A DNA stretch of 64,000 bases from Novosphingobium sp. GTDB lineage: Bacteria; Pseudomonadota; Alphaproteobacteria; Sphingomonadales; Sphingomonadaceae. The stretch covers positions 265,034 to 329,033 of the forward strand of contig JACKKY010000007.1 of the NCBI GenBank assembly GCA_024236175.1. The letters run 5' to 3'. The stretch's first letter is position 1; the number at the start of each line of letters is the position of its first letter. Made by a program: the position numbers and the translations under genes. Under the pieces are notes generated by a model that was not told where the DNA came from, searched no databases, and worked only from the letters and a program-made list of their open reading frames with translations. Below, piece by piece: positions 9,354-18,127 of the stretch.

Positions 9354-9971
9354 CTACAGCGCCGGATTGTCGTAGCAGTGCCAGGTGAAGATCGCCGCCG
9401 CGCCGCGATGGGGCCGCCAGTCTTCCGCCAGCGCGCGCGTTTCCTTTTCGCCGGGGCGTTCCGGCAGGCCGAGGATGCGATGCAGTCCGGCCTGAACGCC
9501 AAGGTCGCCCGCCGGCCAGATGTCGGGCCGGCCCTCCGCGAACAGCAGGTAAATCTCCGCCGACCAGCGGCCGATCCCCTTGATGCGAGTGAGCTGGGCG
9601 ATGGCGTCTTCGTCCCCGCTCGGCAGCGCGTTCAGGTCGAGATCGCCGTTCGCCACAAGTTCGCACAGAGAACGGGCGTAGCCCTGTTTCTGGCGAGAGA
9701 GCCCGCAGCCGCGCAGCTCGTCGAACTCGGCGGCGAGCAACCGTTCGGGCGGCAGGTCCGCGCCGAGGAAATCCTCTAGCCGCTTCCACACGGCAGAAGC
9801 CGCGGCGACGCTGACCTGCTGGCCGACGATGGTGTGCAGCAGGGTGGCGTAACCGGTCTCACGGATGCGCGGTTCGGGATAGCCGGCGATCCCGAGAGCG
9901 CGGGCAATCGCCGGCTCCCGCGCGGCGATTGCGTCCAGTCCGGTGCGGATGGCGTCTGCCTCAAGTCCCAT
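9354..9971 (-). CDS. DNA-3-methyladenine glycosylase, AlkA-like HhH-GPD enzyme
   Basis: Base excision repair enzyme that removes alkylated purines. 205 residues. The helix-hairpin-helix lies at about 127-138 (LTRIKGIGRWSA) and the catalytic Asp is Asp156 in AGDLGVQ. QQVSVAAASAVW near 51-62 is the usual substrate-pocket helix. It lacks the N-terminal domain of E. coli AlkA and resembles the shorter Mag/AlkA forms. No FeS cluster cysteines are present. Confidence 0.92.
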   Translation of the reverse strand: MGLEADAIRTGLDAIAAREPAIARALGIAGYPEPRIRETGYATLLHTIVGQQVSVAAASAVWKRLEDFLGADLPPERLLAAEFDELRGCGLSRQKQGYARSLCELVANGDLDLNALPSGDEDAIAQLTRIKGIGRWSAEIYLLFAEGRPDIWPAGDLGVQAGLHRILGLPERPGEKETRALAEDWRPHRGAAAIFTWHCYDNPAL

Positions 9972-10053
9972 AGTCTTCTTTGTAATGCAAAGTTAATGTC
10001 CGGATGCCCTTGCCAAAGGGCTGCCTTGGCATTAGCAGCCCCGCCAAAGCGCC

Positions 10054-10068
10054 GATACAGGGTGTATC
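10054..10068. promoter_or_regulatory. 15-bp palindrome before the ferredoxin gene
   Basis: GATACA-GGG-TGTATC is a perfect inverted repeat 18 bp before the ferredoxin ATG, just ahead of its AAGGGA site. It could be an operator or a small leader hairpin that affects translation. I know no regulator with exactly this site. Confidence 0.35.
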
Positions 10069-10085
10069 AGAAGGGACCAAGGGAC

Positions 10086-10403
10086 ATGCCGCAGATTACT
10101 GTCGTCAACCAGTCGGGTGAGGAAAGCAGCGTTGAAGCGCCCGAGGGCCGGACGCTGATGGAAGTCATTCGCGACAACGGCTTCGACGAACTCCTCGCGC
10201 TGTGCGGCGGCTGCTGCAGCTGCGCGACCTGCCATGTCCATATCGACGCGGCCTTCATGGACAAGATGCCGGAGATGAGCGAGGACGAAAACGACCTGCT
10301 CGACAGCTCCGAGCACCGCAACGAATTTTCGCGGCTTTCCTGCCAGATTCCCGTGACCGGGGACCTCGCGGGGCTGAAGGTCACGATCGCGCAGGAAGAC
10401 TGA
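10086..10403 (+). CDS. 2Fe-2S ferredoxin, adrenodoxin type
   Basis: Small electron carrier of 105 residues. The cluster ligands fit the C-x5-C-x2-C...C pattern: Cys40, Cys46, Cys49 and Cys86; Cys43 and Cys44 are extra. The CATCHVHID and SRLSCQIP segments are typical of the group that serves cytochrome P450s and Fe-S assembly. The ATG at 10086 follows AAGGGAC. No P450 or isc gene is adjacent, so the redox partner is not shown. A palindrome sits in its leader. Confidence 0.92.
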   Translation: MPQITVVNQSGEESSVEAPEGRTLMEVIRDNGFDELLALCGGCCSCATCHVHIDAAFMDKMPEMSEDENDLLDSSEHRNEFSRLSCQIPVTGDLAGLKVTIAQED

Positions 10404-10458
10404 TCTTCCCGCGCGGGGCGCTTGCAGCCGGGCGCGCCGTGCCTTACCTGCATCCGGT

Positions 10459-11457
10459 ATGACTGCTTCCGAGCCAAAGCGCAGCACGCTCGATCTCATA
10501 GGCAATACTCCGCTGGTCCTGCTCAAGGGACCGAGCGAGGCTGCCGGCTGCGAAATCTGGGGCAAATGCGAGTTCGCCAACCCGGGCGCTTCGGTCAAGG
10601 ACCGGGCGGCCCTGTGGATCGTGCGCGACGCCGAAGCGCGTGGCGAACTGAAGGCGGGCGGCACGATTGTCGAGGGGACTGCCGGCAACACCGGCATCGG
10701 CCTGGCGCTGGTCGCCAATGCGCTGGGCTACAAGACGGTCATCGTCATGCCCGACAACCAGTCCAAGGAGAAGATGGACACGCTGCGGGCGCTCAAGGCC
10801 GAGCTGGTCCTCGTTCCCCCGACCAAATTCTCCAATCCCGGCCACTTCGTCCACACTTCGCGCAGGCTTGCCGAAGAGACGGAAGGGGCGGTCTGGGCCA
10901 ACCAGTTCGACAATATCGCCAACCGCAAGGCCCATATCGAGGGCACCGCGCCCGAACTGTGGGAGCAGCTGGAAGGCCGGATCGACGGCTTCACCTGCGC
11001 GGCGGGAACCGGCGGGACGATTGCCGGGGTCGGGATGGGGCTGAAGGCCTTCGACGAAAACGTGACAATCGCGCTGTCCGATCCGCATGGCGCGGCGCTT
11101 TACAATTACTATGCGCATGGCGAGCTCAAGGCCGAGGGTTCGTCCGTCGCCGAAGGCATCGGCCAGGGCCGGATCACCGCCAACCTGGAAGGCGCGCCGA
11201 TCGACACCCAGTTCCGCATTTCCGACGAGGAAGGGCTGGAGTGGGTCGCAAGGCTGCTGTCGGAGGAGGGGCTGTGCCTCGGGCTTTCCTCGGGCATCAA
11301 CGTCGCCGGAGCTGTGGCGCTGGGCCGCGAACTCGGCAAGGATGCGCGCGTCGCCACGATCCTTTGCGACACCGGGTTCCGCTACCTTTCCTCCCTCTAC
11401 AACGCGGCGTGGCTCAAGGAGAAGGGGTTGCCCGTCTTCCCCTGGCTGGAAGGATAG
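10459..11457 (+). CDS. cysK: Cysteine synthase A
   Basis: PLP enzyme that makes L-cysteine from O-acetylserine and sulfide. 332 residues; the PLP lysine is Lys47 in PGASVKDRAA, the phosphate-binding loop is AAGTGGTI, and the substrate loop is EGTAGNTGIGLA. FRYLSSLYN near the C-terminus is a family mark. The ATG at 10459 follows a short spacer after the ferredoxin gene. Two small membrane-anchored genes follow closely on the same strand. Confidence 0.93.
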   Translation: MTASEPKRSTLDLIGNTPLVLLKGPSEAAGCEIWGKCEFANPGASVKDRAALWIVRDAEARGELKAGGTIVEGTAGNTGIGLALVANALGYKTVIVMPDNQSKEKMDTLRALKAELVLVPPTKFSNPGHFVHTSRRLAEETEGAVWANQFDNIANRKAHIEGTAPELWEQLEGRIDGFTCAAGTGGTIAGVGMGLKAFDENVTIALSDPHGAALYNYYAHGELKAEGSSVAEGIGQGRITANLEGAPIDTQFRISDEEGLEWVARLLSEEGLCLGLSSGINVAGAVALGRELGKDARVATILCDTGFRYLSSLYNAAWLKEKGLPVFPWLEG

Positions 11458-11467
11458 GCTAATTCCC

Positions 11468-11815
11468 ATGCCGATGGCGCAGAGCAGAGAGCCTCGCTTG
11501 GTGCAGCCGGTCACGACCCCGCAGCACTTCTCGCCGCCGACGGCGCGGGAGCTGCGCGCGCAAGCCGTGCATCGCCTGCAGGTCGGCCTGTTCGGGCTGG
11601 CGGCCATGCTGCTGATCGTCGTGCTTGCCAATATCGTCATGGACCGCGCGCGAGAGACCGAGGCAGCCGATCCCGGCATCGAGGAAATCGGCAAGGCGCA
11701 GGAAGAGAAGAAACCCGCCGCCGACCCGCTGGCGGATATCGGCGTGGTGCCTGCCGCCGATCCCAGCCCGTCCGGCGAAGCGAGCCTGTCTCCCGAATCC
11801 GAACTCGCACCATAG
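11468..11815 (+). CDS. Single-pass membrane protein of unknown function
   Basis: I do not recognise this family. A 115-residue protein: a polar N-terminus, one membrane helix near residues 38-55 (VGLFGLAAMLLIVVLANIV), and an acidic, Pro/Ala-rich tail that would face the periplasm. The ATG at 11468 is 10 bp after the cysK stop and the next gene starts 15 bp after its own stop. The three probably share one transcript. Protein-like codon use supports it as real. Confidence 0.7.
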   Translation: MPMAQSREPRLVQPVTTPQHFSPPTARELRAQAVHRLQVGLFGLAAMLLIVVLANIVMDRARETEAADPGIEEIGKAQEEKKPAADPLADIGVVPAADPSPSGEASLSPESELAP

Positions 11816-11830
11816 GGCGTCGGCCCGCTT

Positions 11831-12616
11831 ATGTCCGTCCTTGCTCCCGGGCCGGTCCGCCGGATCGTCCTTGCCCTGTCGCTGATCGTGTTACTCGGCG
11901 TGATTGCCGCGATGGCGCTTGCCGGTCGCGGCGATCAGGGAAGGCCTGTCGTCTGGCGGGGAGAGGTCGGCCTGTTCACGTCCCTGCCGATCCTTTGGCG
12001 AGAAGCGCCGGACCTGACCGATCTGCTCGAGAGCGAGGCCCCGCCGCACTGGGTACAGCAGGCGATTGCCGAGCACGCGACGCTGCAGGGGATCGACACG
12101 CTTTCTCCCGGTGGCGGGGACTTGCCGCTGTCCGCCGATGCCATCCTGATCGTCGCACAGCCGCGGCCGCTCTCGCCCGACGAGAACGTCGCGCTCGACG
12201 ATTGGGTCAGGGGCGGGGGGCGCCTGCTGCTGTTCGCCGATCCCATGCTGACGTCCCATTCGGCCTTTGCCCTGGGAGACAGCCGCCGGCCTCAGGACGT
12301 GGTGCTGCTCTCCCCGATCCTGTCGCGCTGGGGGCTCCAGCTCCGTTTCGACGAGGACCAGCCGGCCGGTGAACGCGAGGTCGAGCTGCTCGGACAGGCG
12401 ATGCCCGTCAATCTGCCGGGGAGCTTCGCGCTATTGGCCGGCGCGAAGGACTGCTCGGTCGAGGGAAATGGAATAGCCGCGCGTTGCCGCATCGGGGCCG
12501 GACGGGTGATCGCCGTTGCCGATGCCGCGATGCTGGAAGAGGTGCCGGCAGGCGAGGTCGCCGCGCGCCGTACAATGCTCGAGCGGCTGCTGGAAAAGCT
12601 TGCGGAAGCCGACTGA
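11831..12616 (+). CDS. Membrane-anchored protein with a GldG/DUF4350-like domain
   Basis: 261 residues with one N-terminal membrane helix (IVLALSLIVLLGVIAAMALA) and a periplasmic domain. The domain has the order seen in GldG-like and DUF4350 proteins: a LPILWREAP strand, a VALDDWVRGGGRLLLFADPML core, and a C-terminal GRVIAVADAAML segment. These folds resemble glutamine amidotransferase-like modules used by ABC-associated proteins, but no ABC gene lies next to it and no catalytic residues are evident. It follows the small membrane protein by 15 bp and is the last gene before the division cluster. Confidence 0.65.
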   Translation: MSVLAPGPVRRIVLALSLIVLLGVIAAMALAGRGDQGRPVVWRGEVGLFTSLPILWREAPDLTDLLESEAPPHWVQQAIAEHATLQGIDTLSPGGGDLPLSADAILIVAQPRPLSPDENVALDDWVRGGGRLLLFADPMLTSHSAFALGDSRRPQDVVLLSPILSRWGLQLRFDEDQPAGEREVELLGQAMPVNLPGSFALLAGAKDCSVEGNGIAARCRIGAGRVIAVADAAMLEEVPAGEVAARRTMLERLLEKLAEAD

Positions 12617-12957
12617 ACGCGAAATCCATCCAATCTGGGGAAATGACGGGAGAGCGCGACTCCCAAGCGGGGATTCGCGGAAAATCCGGTAGCGTCCCGA
12701 GCCCTTATGAGAACATATCAAGAATAAATGTCCGCCCGGACGGCAAAAATGCGCTAAAAATTGGCGATAAACCCATTTTCCCCAATTTTCCCTACTTTTT
12801 GCTTTTCTATCGCAGCCCCCAGCGGTAAGAAAACGGTCCATCGAGATGATCGATCAGCTGCACCCCGCTTCGGGGGTGTTCCGGCCTTGCGGACGCGCGG
12901 GGCCGGGCAGGGGGCTTTTGTCTCGGTTCAGGGAGCCCTTAGGGGGGATTGGGTCAA
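12617..12957 (+). promoter_or_regulatory. 341-bp leader/promoter region of the division and wall cluster
   Basis: A gene-free stretch that must carry the main mraZ promoter. It includes GANTC sites at 12658-12662 and 12672-12676, an A/T-rich tract at 12740-12812 with three G-runs on the minus strand (see the separate MraZ entry), and a small hairpin at 12861-12878 (CACCCC...GGGGTG). A strong AGGGGGGAT ribosome site (12941-12949) lies before the mraZ ATG. I see no convincing coding frame. Confidence 0.6.
12771..12793 (-). promoter_or_regulatory. Candidate MraZ operator: three GGG tracts
   Basis: Read on the minus strand, AGGG, TGGG and TGGG tracts follow each other at 9-bp steps (GGG at 12790-12792, 12781-12783 and 12772-12774). 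In E. coli MraZ binds TGGGN repeats one helical turn apart upstream of its own operon. The position and repeat type fit; the 9-bp step is slightly short of the expected 10. Confidence 0.5.
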
Positions 12958-13461
12958 ATGGCGGCGGCGCAGCCACATATTTACAGCGGGCAGGACTTCT
13001 CGCTTCAGCGCGACAAGAACCGCTTTGTGCTGCCGCCCCAATTCCGCAAGACGCTTCGGGAATCCAACGGCGGCAAGAACTCCATGCTGCTGGTCAAGCA
13101 CGACCGCTGGGAATGCCTGGTGGGCTTCGGCGCATCCCGCATCGCCGAGCTTTCCGCCCAGCTCGACCGCGAAGAGGAGCTTGCCGCCAAGGCCGGCCGC
13201 GAATTCGACAAGGAAAAGCGGTCGCTCGATCTCTACACTTTCGAGGAGGTGCCGTTCGACGGCAGCGGCCGTTTCGTGCTGCCGGACAATCTTGCCGCGA
13301 TGGCCGCCATCGAAAGCCAGATTTTCTTCCAGGGCGGCGGCACATTCTTCACGGTGTGGAGCCCCGACGAGCTCGAGAAGCTCGGGCCTGACTGGAAAAA
13401 CGCCAAGGCCGCCTGCGCCAGCCTTGCCGCCAAGGAACTCAAGAAGGCCCGCAAGTCGTGA
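12958..13461 (+). CDS. mraZ: Transcriptional regulator MraZ
   Basis: DNA-binding AbrB-like protein that controls the mra operon. 167 residues with two MraZ repeats, each ending in a DxxGR/DKNRF-type motif ([15 protein letters not shown] and [13 protein letters not shown]). I chose the ATG at 12958 because AGGGGGGAT lies 8 bp upstream; a TTG three codons earlier also opens the frame. It starts a run of sixteen same-strand genes and overlaps rsmH by GTGA. Likely self-regulated through the G-tracts upstream. Confidence 0.96.
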   Translation: MAAAQPHIYSGQDFSLQRDKNRFVLPPQFRKTLRESNGGKNSMLLVKHDRWECLVGFGASRIAELSAQLDREEELAAKAGREFDKEKRSLDLYTFEEVPFDGSGRFVLPDNLAAMAAIESQIFFQGGGTFFTVWSPDELEKLGPDWKNAKAACASLAAKELKKARKS

Positions 13462-14408
13462 ACGGGACGCCGCATATTCCCGTCCTGCTGGACGAAGTGA
13501 TGGAGGCGCTGGCGCCTTCGCCGGGCACGCTGGTCGTGGACGCCACATTCGGCGCGGGCGGCTACACGCGCCGCTTGCTCGATGCCGGAGCGACGGTTCA
13601 CGCCTTCGACCGCGACCCGGACGCCGTCGCCGCCGGCAGCCAGTGGCCCGAGGCGCAGGAAGCGCCGCCGCGCCTTGTCCTTCATCCCCGCCGCTTTTCG
13701 GAAATGGTGGCCGCGCTCGCCGAGGCCGGCATTTCCCGCGTTGACGGTATCGCCATGGATATCGGCGTGTCGTCGATGCAACTCGATAAGCCCTCGCGTG
13801 GCTTCGCCTTCGCCGCCGATGGTCCCCTTGACATGCGCATGGGTCAAAGCGGGCCGTCGGCGGCGGATTTTTTGAACGGCGCGGCCGAGAGCGAGATTGC
13901 GGATGTCCTCTACCGTTTCGGGGAAGAGCGGCAATCGCGCCGCGTTGCCCGTGCCATCGTCGCCGCACGTCCCCTTTCCACGACAGGAGAGCTTGCCGAC
14001 ACGGTGCGGCGGGCGCTCGGCTATCGTCAGGGGGCGCCCAAGGACCCGGCGACGCGCACCTTCCAGGCGATCCGCATCCACGTCAACGGCGAGCTCGACG
14101 AGCTCGAGGCCGGGCTTTTCGCCGCGGAAACCCTGCTTAAGAGCGGCGGGCGGCTTGCGGTGGTCAGTTTCCACAGCCTCGAAGACCGGATCGTCAAACA
14201 GTTCCTGCGCGATGCCAGCGGGGGCGCGGCCGCCGTGTCGCGCCACCTGCCGCCTGCCGCAAGCACGTTCGAGCCGACCTTTGCCGCTGTCGGCAAGGCA
14301 GTCCGCCCGAGCCCGGCCGAAGTGGCCCGCAATCCCCGCTCCCGATCCGCGACCCTCCGCTCGGCCACCCGCACCGAAGCGCCCGCGCGCGAAAGGAAGG
14401 CAGCATGA
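13458..14408 (+). CDS. rsmH: 16S rRNA (cytosine-1402-N4)-methyltransferase
   Basis: Methylates N4 of C1402 in the ribosomal P site, using SAM. 316 residues. The N-terminal [13 protein letters not shown] and [15 protein letters not shown] are the family SAM-binding start; [13 protein letters not shown] is the C-terminal signature. The start is GTG at 13458, overlapping the mraZ stop. The C-terminus ([14 protein letters not shown]) is the usual RsmH ending. ATGA overlap with ftsL follows. Confidence 0.97.
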   Translation: MNGTPHIPVLLDEVMEALAPSPGTLVVDATFGAGGYTRRLLDAGATVHAFDRDPDAVAAGSQWPEAQEAPPRLVLHPRRFSEMVAALAEAGISRVDGIAMDIGVSSMQLDKPSRGFAFAADGPLDMRMGQSGPSAADFLNGAAESEIADVLYRFGEERQSRRVARAIVAARPLSTTGELADTVRRALGYRQGAPKDPATRTFQAIRIHVNGELDELEAGLFAAETLLKSGGRLAVVSFHSLEDRIVKQFLRDASGGAAAVSRHLPPAASTFEPTFAAVGKAVRPSPAEVARNPRSRSATLRSATRTEAPARERKAA

Positions 14409-14908
14409 ACCTCACCCGGGACCGCCTCCAGTCGATCGGTTGGGCCTTTGTCCTGACCGTGTGTTTCGCCCTGACCATGGCGCTGACGTTCCGCGTCAAT
14501 GCGGTAAAGAGCCAGGTGCGCCTCGCGGAACGCCAGATCGTCGCGCTCAAGCAGGAAAAGCTGTTCCTCGAAACCGAGTTCGAAGCGCGCTCCAACCAGC
14601 AGCAGCTCACGGCGCTGAACGACATCGAGTTCGGCTACCAGGCGCCGAAGGCCGAACAGTATATCGAGGGCGAACGCCAGCTCTCCAATCTCGGCAAGCC
14701 GCGCGCGCCCGATGCGCCGGCGCCGATCCGTGTCGCCAGCGCCGCCGGCAATGACCGGAACGCGCCGTTTCCCGCGATGGTCTCGCCGCTTACCGGCAAG
14801 CCCGCCGGGGCCGAACCGCGCGCCGGAAAGACCCTCGCCGCTGCCGGACCGGACGAACTGGGCGACCTCCTGACGCGCATCGAGCTGGGAGAGGCTGGGC
14901 ACGAATGA
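14405..14908 (+). CDS. ftsL: Cell division protein FtsL
   Basis: Small bitopic divisome protein that works with FtsB and FtsQ to activate FtsW/FtsI. One membrane helix at about 13-32 ([17 protein letters not shown]), then a coiled coil at about 35-62 ([25 protein letters not shown]). At 167 residues it is longer than E. coli FtsL: the Pro/Ala-rich tail after residue 90 is an alphaproteobacterial trait. Position between rsmH and ftsI fixes the call, since FtsL sequence itself is poorly conserved. Confidence 0.92.
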   Translation: MNLTRDRLQSIGWAFVLTVCFALTMALTFRVNAVKSQVRLAERQIVALKQEKLFLETEFEARSNQQQLTALNDIEFGYQAPKAEQYIEGERQLSNLGKPRAPDAPAPIRVASAAGNDRNAPFPAMVSPLTGKPAGAEPRAGKTLAAAGPDELGDLLTRIELGEAGHE

Positions 14909-16632
14909 CGGCGATCAGCGTCTCGAGAACGATAACCGCGGGGCGCCACCAGCTCGTCAACGTGCGGCAGCGGTCCCTGCTTGTCGCCAAGCAGCGGGTG
15001 CTGCTGGTCTTGCTGCTGTTTGCCGTCCTGGCTGCCTGCGCGCTCATCCGCCTTGCGGCCCTCGGGCTATTCGAACCGGCAACCGGCCGAAGTCGGGCCG
15101 CGGCGGAAGCGCTGCTGCCCGTTCGCGGCGATATTGTCGATCGCAACGGCGTGCCGCTGGCGCGCGCCTTCCAGGCCTATGCGCTGTGGTACAATCCCGA
15201 TGCGCTGGGTGGCGGCACGCCGCTGGTCAAATCGCCGGGCGAAGTCGCCGCTGCGCTCTCCCGTGTGTTCCCGGACATCGACCGGGACGAAATCGAAGCC
15301 CGCCTGGCCTCGGGAAAGCCGGGTTACCTGCGTCGACGGATACTTCCCGAGGACGCCAACCGCATCCATGAGCTCGGCGAGCCCGCGCTCGAGTTCCCGC
15401 GCGAGAACGAGCGCTTCTATCCGCAGGGCTCGATGGCGGCGCACATCCTCGGCTTCGTCTCGGCCGACGGTCAGGGCCGGGTCGGCATGGAGCAAGTCTT
15501 CGACGAGAAGCTGACCGACCCGATGAGCCGCGGCACGCCGGCTGTCCTCTCCGTCGATCTGCGGGTGCAGGGCGCGCTGGAGGACGAGCTGGGCAGGGGC
15601 ATGTACGAATCCCATGCCAAGGGTGCCGCGGGCATCGTGCTCGATGTCGACACGGGCGAAGTGCTGGCGCTCGCTTCGCTGCCGGCATTCAATCCCAACC
15701 GGATCGAAAAGGCGAACGCGCCCAACATCTTCAATCGCGTGACCAACCAGGTCTACGAGCTGGGGTCGACCTTCAAGCCGATCACCGTGGCTTCCGCGCT
15801 CGATGCCGGAACGGTGCGGGACCTCGGCAAGCGCTACCAGGCATCCCGCCCGCTTTCGATCGGCGGCTTCCAGATCCGCGACAGCCACGCGCTCGGAGCC
15901 TCGCTCAACGTGCCGGAAGCGCTGATCCACTCGTCCAACATCGTCACCGCGCAGATCGCCGACGAACTTGGCGGTTCGCGGCTCAACGAAACGATGCGCT
16001 CGCTCGGCTTCGATGAACGGCCCTATATCGAACTGCCCGCCCGCGGCTTCCCGTTGTGGCCGAAAGGCAAGTGGTCGCGCATCACCACAATGACCGTTTC
16101 CTACGGCCACGGCATCGCTGTTACGCCAATGCATCTCGCGTCCGGCTATGCATCTCTTGTCAACGGCGGCATCTGGCGCCCCGCGACGCTGCAAAAACTG
16201 GAGCCGGGTGAAGCCCCGGCCGGCCGGCGCGTGTTCAAGGCCTCGACCAGCGCGCGCATGCGCCAGTTGCTACGGATGATCGTGGTCCACGGCACCGGCA
16301 AGAAGGCCGATGCGCCGGGCTTTCGCGTCGGCGGCAAGACCGGCTCTGCCGAAAAGCCCGGGGCGGGCGGCTACAAGCGCAGCACGCTGGTTTCCACATT
16401 TGCCGCCGCTTTCCCGATGGACCGGCCCCGCTATGTCGTGCTCGCCATGCTCGACGAACCAAAGGGGACGGTCGCGACTTCCGGCCAGCGCACGGCGGCG
16501 TGGAATGCCGCGCCGGTCATCAGCCGGGTGGTGCCGCGTATCGGGCCGCTGCTGGGGATCATGCCCGACGAGACCCGCGACGTCGATATTTCCGACCTGC
16601 GCCCGCTGATACCCGGCGAGGCGCGTGAATGA
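14905..16632 (+). CDS. ftsI: Septal peptidoglycan transpeptidase (PBP3)
   Basis: Class B penicillin-binding protein that crosslinks septal wall and pairs with FtsW. 575 residues: N-terminal membrane helix (VLLVLLLFAVLAACALIRLAALG), dimerisation/pedestal domain, and the transpeptidase with STFK at 288-291 (Ser288 nucleophile), SSN at 343-345 and KTG at 478-480. All catalytic motifs are intact. It overlaps ftsL by ATGA and shares a few bases with the murE open frame. Confidence 0.97.
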   Translation: MTAISVSRTITAGRHQLVNVRQRSLLVAKQRVLLVLLLFAVLAACALIRLAALGLFEPATGRSRAAAEALLPVRGDIVDRNGVPLARAFQAYALWYNPDALGGGTPLVKSPGEVAAALSRVFPDIDRDEIEARLASGKPGYLRRRILPEDANRIHELGEPALEFPRENERFYPQGSMAAHILGFVSADGQGRVGMEQVFDEKLTDPMSRGTPAVLSVDLRVQGALEDELGRGMYESHAKGAAGIVLDVDTGEVLALASLPAFNPNRIEKANAPNIFNRVTNQVYELGSTFKPITVASALDAGTVRDLGKRYQASRPLSIGGFQIRDSHALGASLNVPEALIHSSNIVTAQIADELGGSRLNETMRSLGFDERPYIELPARGFPLWPKGKWSRITTMTVSYGHGIAVTPMHLASGYASLVNGGIWRPATLQKLEPGEAPAGRRVFKASTSARMRQLLRMIVVHGTGKKADAPGFRVGGKTGSAEKPGAGGYKRSTLVSTFAAAFPMDRPRYVVLAMLDEPKGTVATSGQRTAAWNAAPVISRVVPRIGPLLGIMPDETRDVDISDLRPLIPGEARE

Positions 16633-16642
16633 GGTCGGGGCA

Positions 16643-18127
16643 ATGAGGCTGGGAACGATCGCTGCCGGTGCCGGCCTGCCGCTGACCGCGGGAGCCGAAG
16701 AGCTCGTCACCGGCTTTGCCATCGATCACCGCAAGGTCGCGCCGGGCACCGTGTTCGGGGCGTTCCAGGGCGCGATGGTCAACGGGGAAGACTTCATCCC
16801 GGCCGCCGTCAGCGCCGGTGCGGTCGCCGTCGTCGCCCGTCCCGATGCCCGGGTGGAAGGCGCGGTCCATTTCGCCGACGCCACCCCCCGGCGGGCGTTC
16901 GCGCGCCTTGCCGCGCAATTCTTCACGCCCGTGCCGGAAGTCGTCGTTGCGGTCACGGGCACCAACGGCAAGACCTCGACCGTCGAACTTACGCGCCAGC
17001 TCTGGCGCCTGGCCGGCAATCGCGCCGCGTCGATCGGTACGCTGGGCGTGACGACCGCCGACGAGTCGGTCTCGACGGGTCTCACCACTCCCGACATCGT
17101 CACTTTCCTGGCCACGATGAGCGGGCTGGCGCGCGAAGGCGTGAGCCATGTGGCGTACGAGGCTTCGAGCCACGGCCTCTCGCAATACCGCAACGAGGGC
17201 CTCAAGGTCCTCGCCGGAGCCTTCACCAACCTCAGCCGCGACCATCTCGACTACCACTCGACGATGGAGGACTATTTCTCCGCCAAGATGCGCCTGTTCG
17301 ACGAGGTCGTGTGCGAAGGCGGCACCGCGGTCATCTTGTCGGATGATGCCTGGTCGGCCCGCGCCGGGGACCATGCCCGCAAACGGGGGCTGCGCGTGCT
17401 CGCCGTCGGCGAGAAAGGCGACGCCATCCGGCTGATTTCGCGCGAGCCGGGCCTGCTGGGCCAGGTGCTTGAGGTCGAGCACGAAGGCGCGCGCCGCAAG
17501 TTCACCCTGCCGCTGATCGGCGCCTACCAGGCGGCCAACGCGCTCGTTGCCGCAGGGCTGGTGTTGGCCGTCGGTGGTGATGCAAACGCTACGTTCGACG
17601 CGCTGACCCGGCTCCAGCCGGTGCGGGGCCGCCTGGAGCGCGCTGCTATCGGCCGCAACGGCGCTCCCGTCTATGTCGACTATGCCCATACGCCCGACGC
17701 GCTGGACGCGGCGATCGCGGCATTGCGCCCGCATGCCGGGGGGCGGCTCATCGTCGTGTTCGGTGCGGGCGGCGATCGCGACCGGGGCAAGCGGCCCGAG
17801 ATGGGAAGAATCGCCGCGGCCCATGCGGATCTCTCGATCGTCACCGACGACAATCCGCGTGGCGAGGATCCTGCCTCGATCCGCGCGGAAATCCTCGCCG
17901 GAGCCGGGGGAAGCACTGCCGGGACGGTCCGGGAAATCGGCGACCGGCGCGAGGCCATTGCCGCCGCCATTGCCGAAGCGGGTCAGGATGACATCGTCCT
18001 GATTGCCGGCAAGGGGCACGAACAGGGCCAGATCATTGGCAGCGGCGAGGCGATGCGCGTGCTGCCGTTCGATGACGTCGCCGTCGCCCGCGAGAGCGTC
18101 GGCGGCCGGGAAGGAGAAGGCGAATGA
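16643..18127 (+). CDS. murE: UDP-MurNAc-L-Ala-D-Glu:meso-diaminopimelate ligase
   Basis: Adds the third residue of the wall peptide in the cytoplasm. The P-loop is AVTGTNGKTSTV. The DNPR motif in VTDDNPRGEDP marks specificity for meso-diaminopimelate over lysine. The ATG at 16643 follows a GAGG site with 8-bp spacing; a GTG at 16625 that overlaps the ftsI stop would add six residues. With the ATG it has 494 residues. murF overlaps its stop by ATGA. Confidence 0.96.
   Translation: MRLGTIAAGAGLPLTAGAEELVTGFAIDHRKVAPGTVFGAFQGAMVNGEDFIPAAVSAGAVAVVARPDARVEGAVHFADATPRRAFARLAAQFFTPVPEVVVAVTGTNGKTSTVELTRQLWRLAGNRAASIGTLGVTTADESVSTGLTTPDIVTFLATMSGLAREGVSHVAYEASSHGLSQYRNEGLKVLAGAFTNLSRDHLDYHSTMEDYFSAKMRLFDEVVCEGGTAVILSDDAWSARAGDHARKRGLRVLAVGEKGDAIRLISREPGLLGQVLEVEHEGARRKFTLPLIGAYQAANALVAAGLVLAVGGDANATFDALTRLQPVRGRLERAAIGRNGAPVYVDYAHTPDALDAAIAALRPHAGGRLIVVFGAGGDRDRGKRPEMGRIAAAHADLSIVTDDNPRGEDPASIRAEILAGAGGSTAGTVREIGDRREAIAAAIAEAGQDDIVLIAGKGHEQGQIIGSGEAMRVLPFDDVAVARESVGGREGEGE

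Noticed and set aside
9982..9996. GTAA-N7-TTAA, CtrA-like, near the DNA glycosylase start
   Set aside because: Only four-base half-sites with a mismatch; expected by chance in an A/T-rich spacer.
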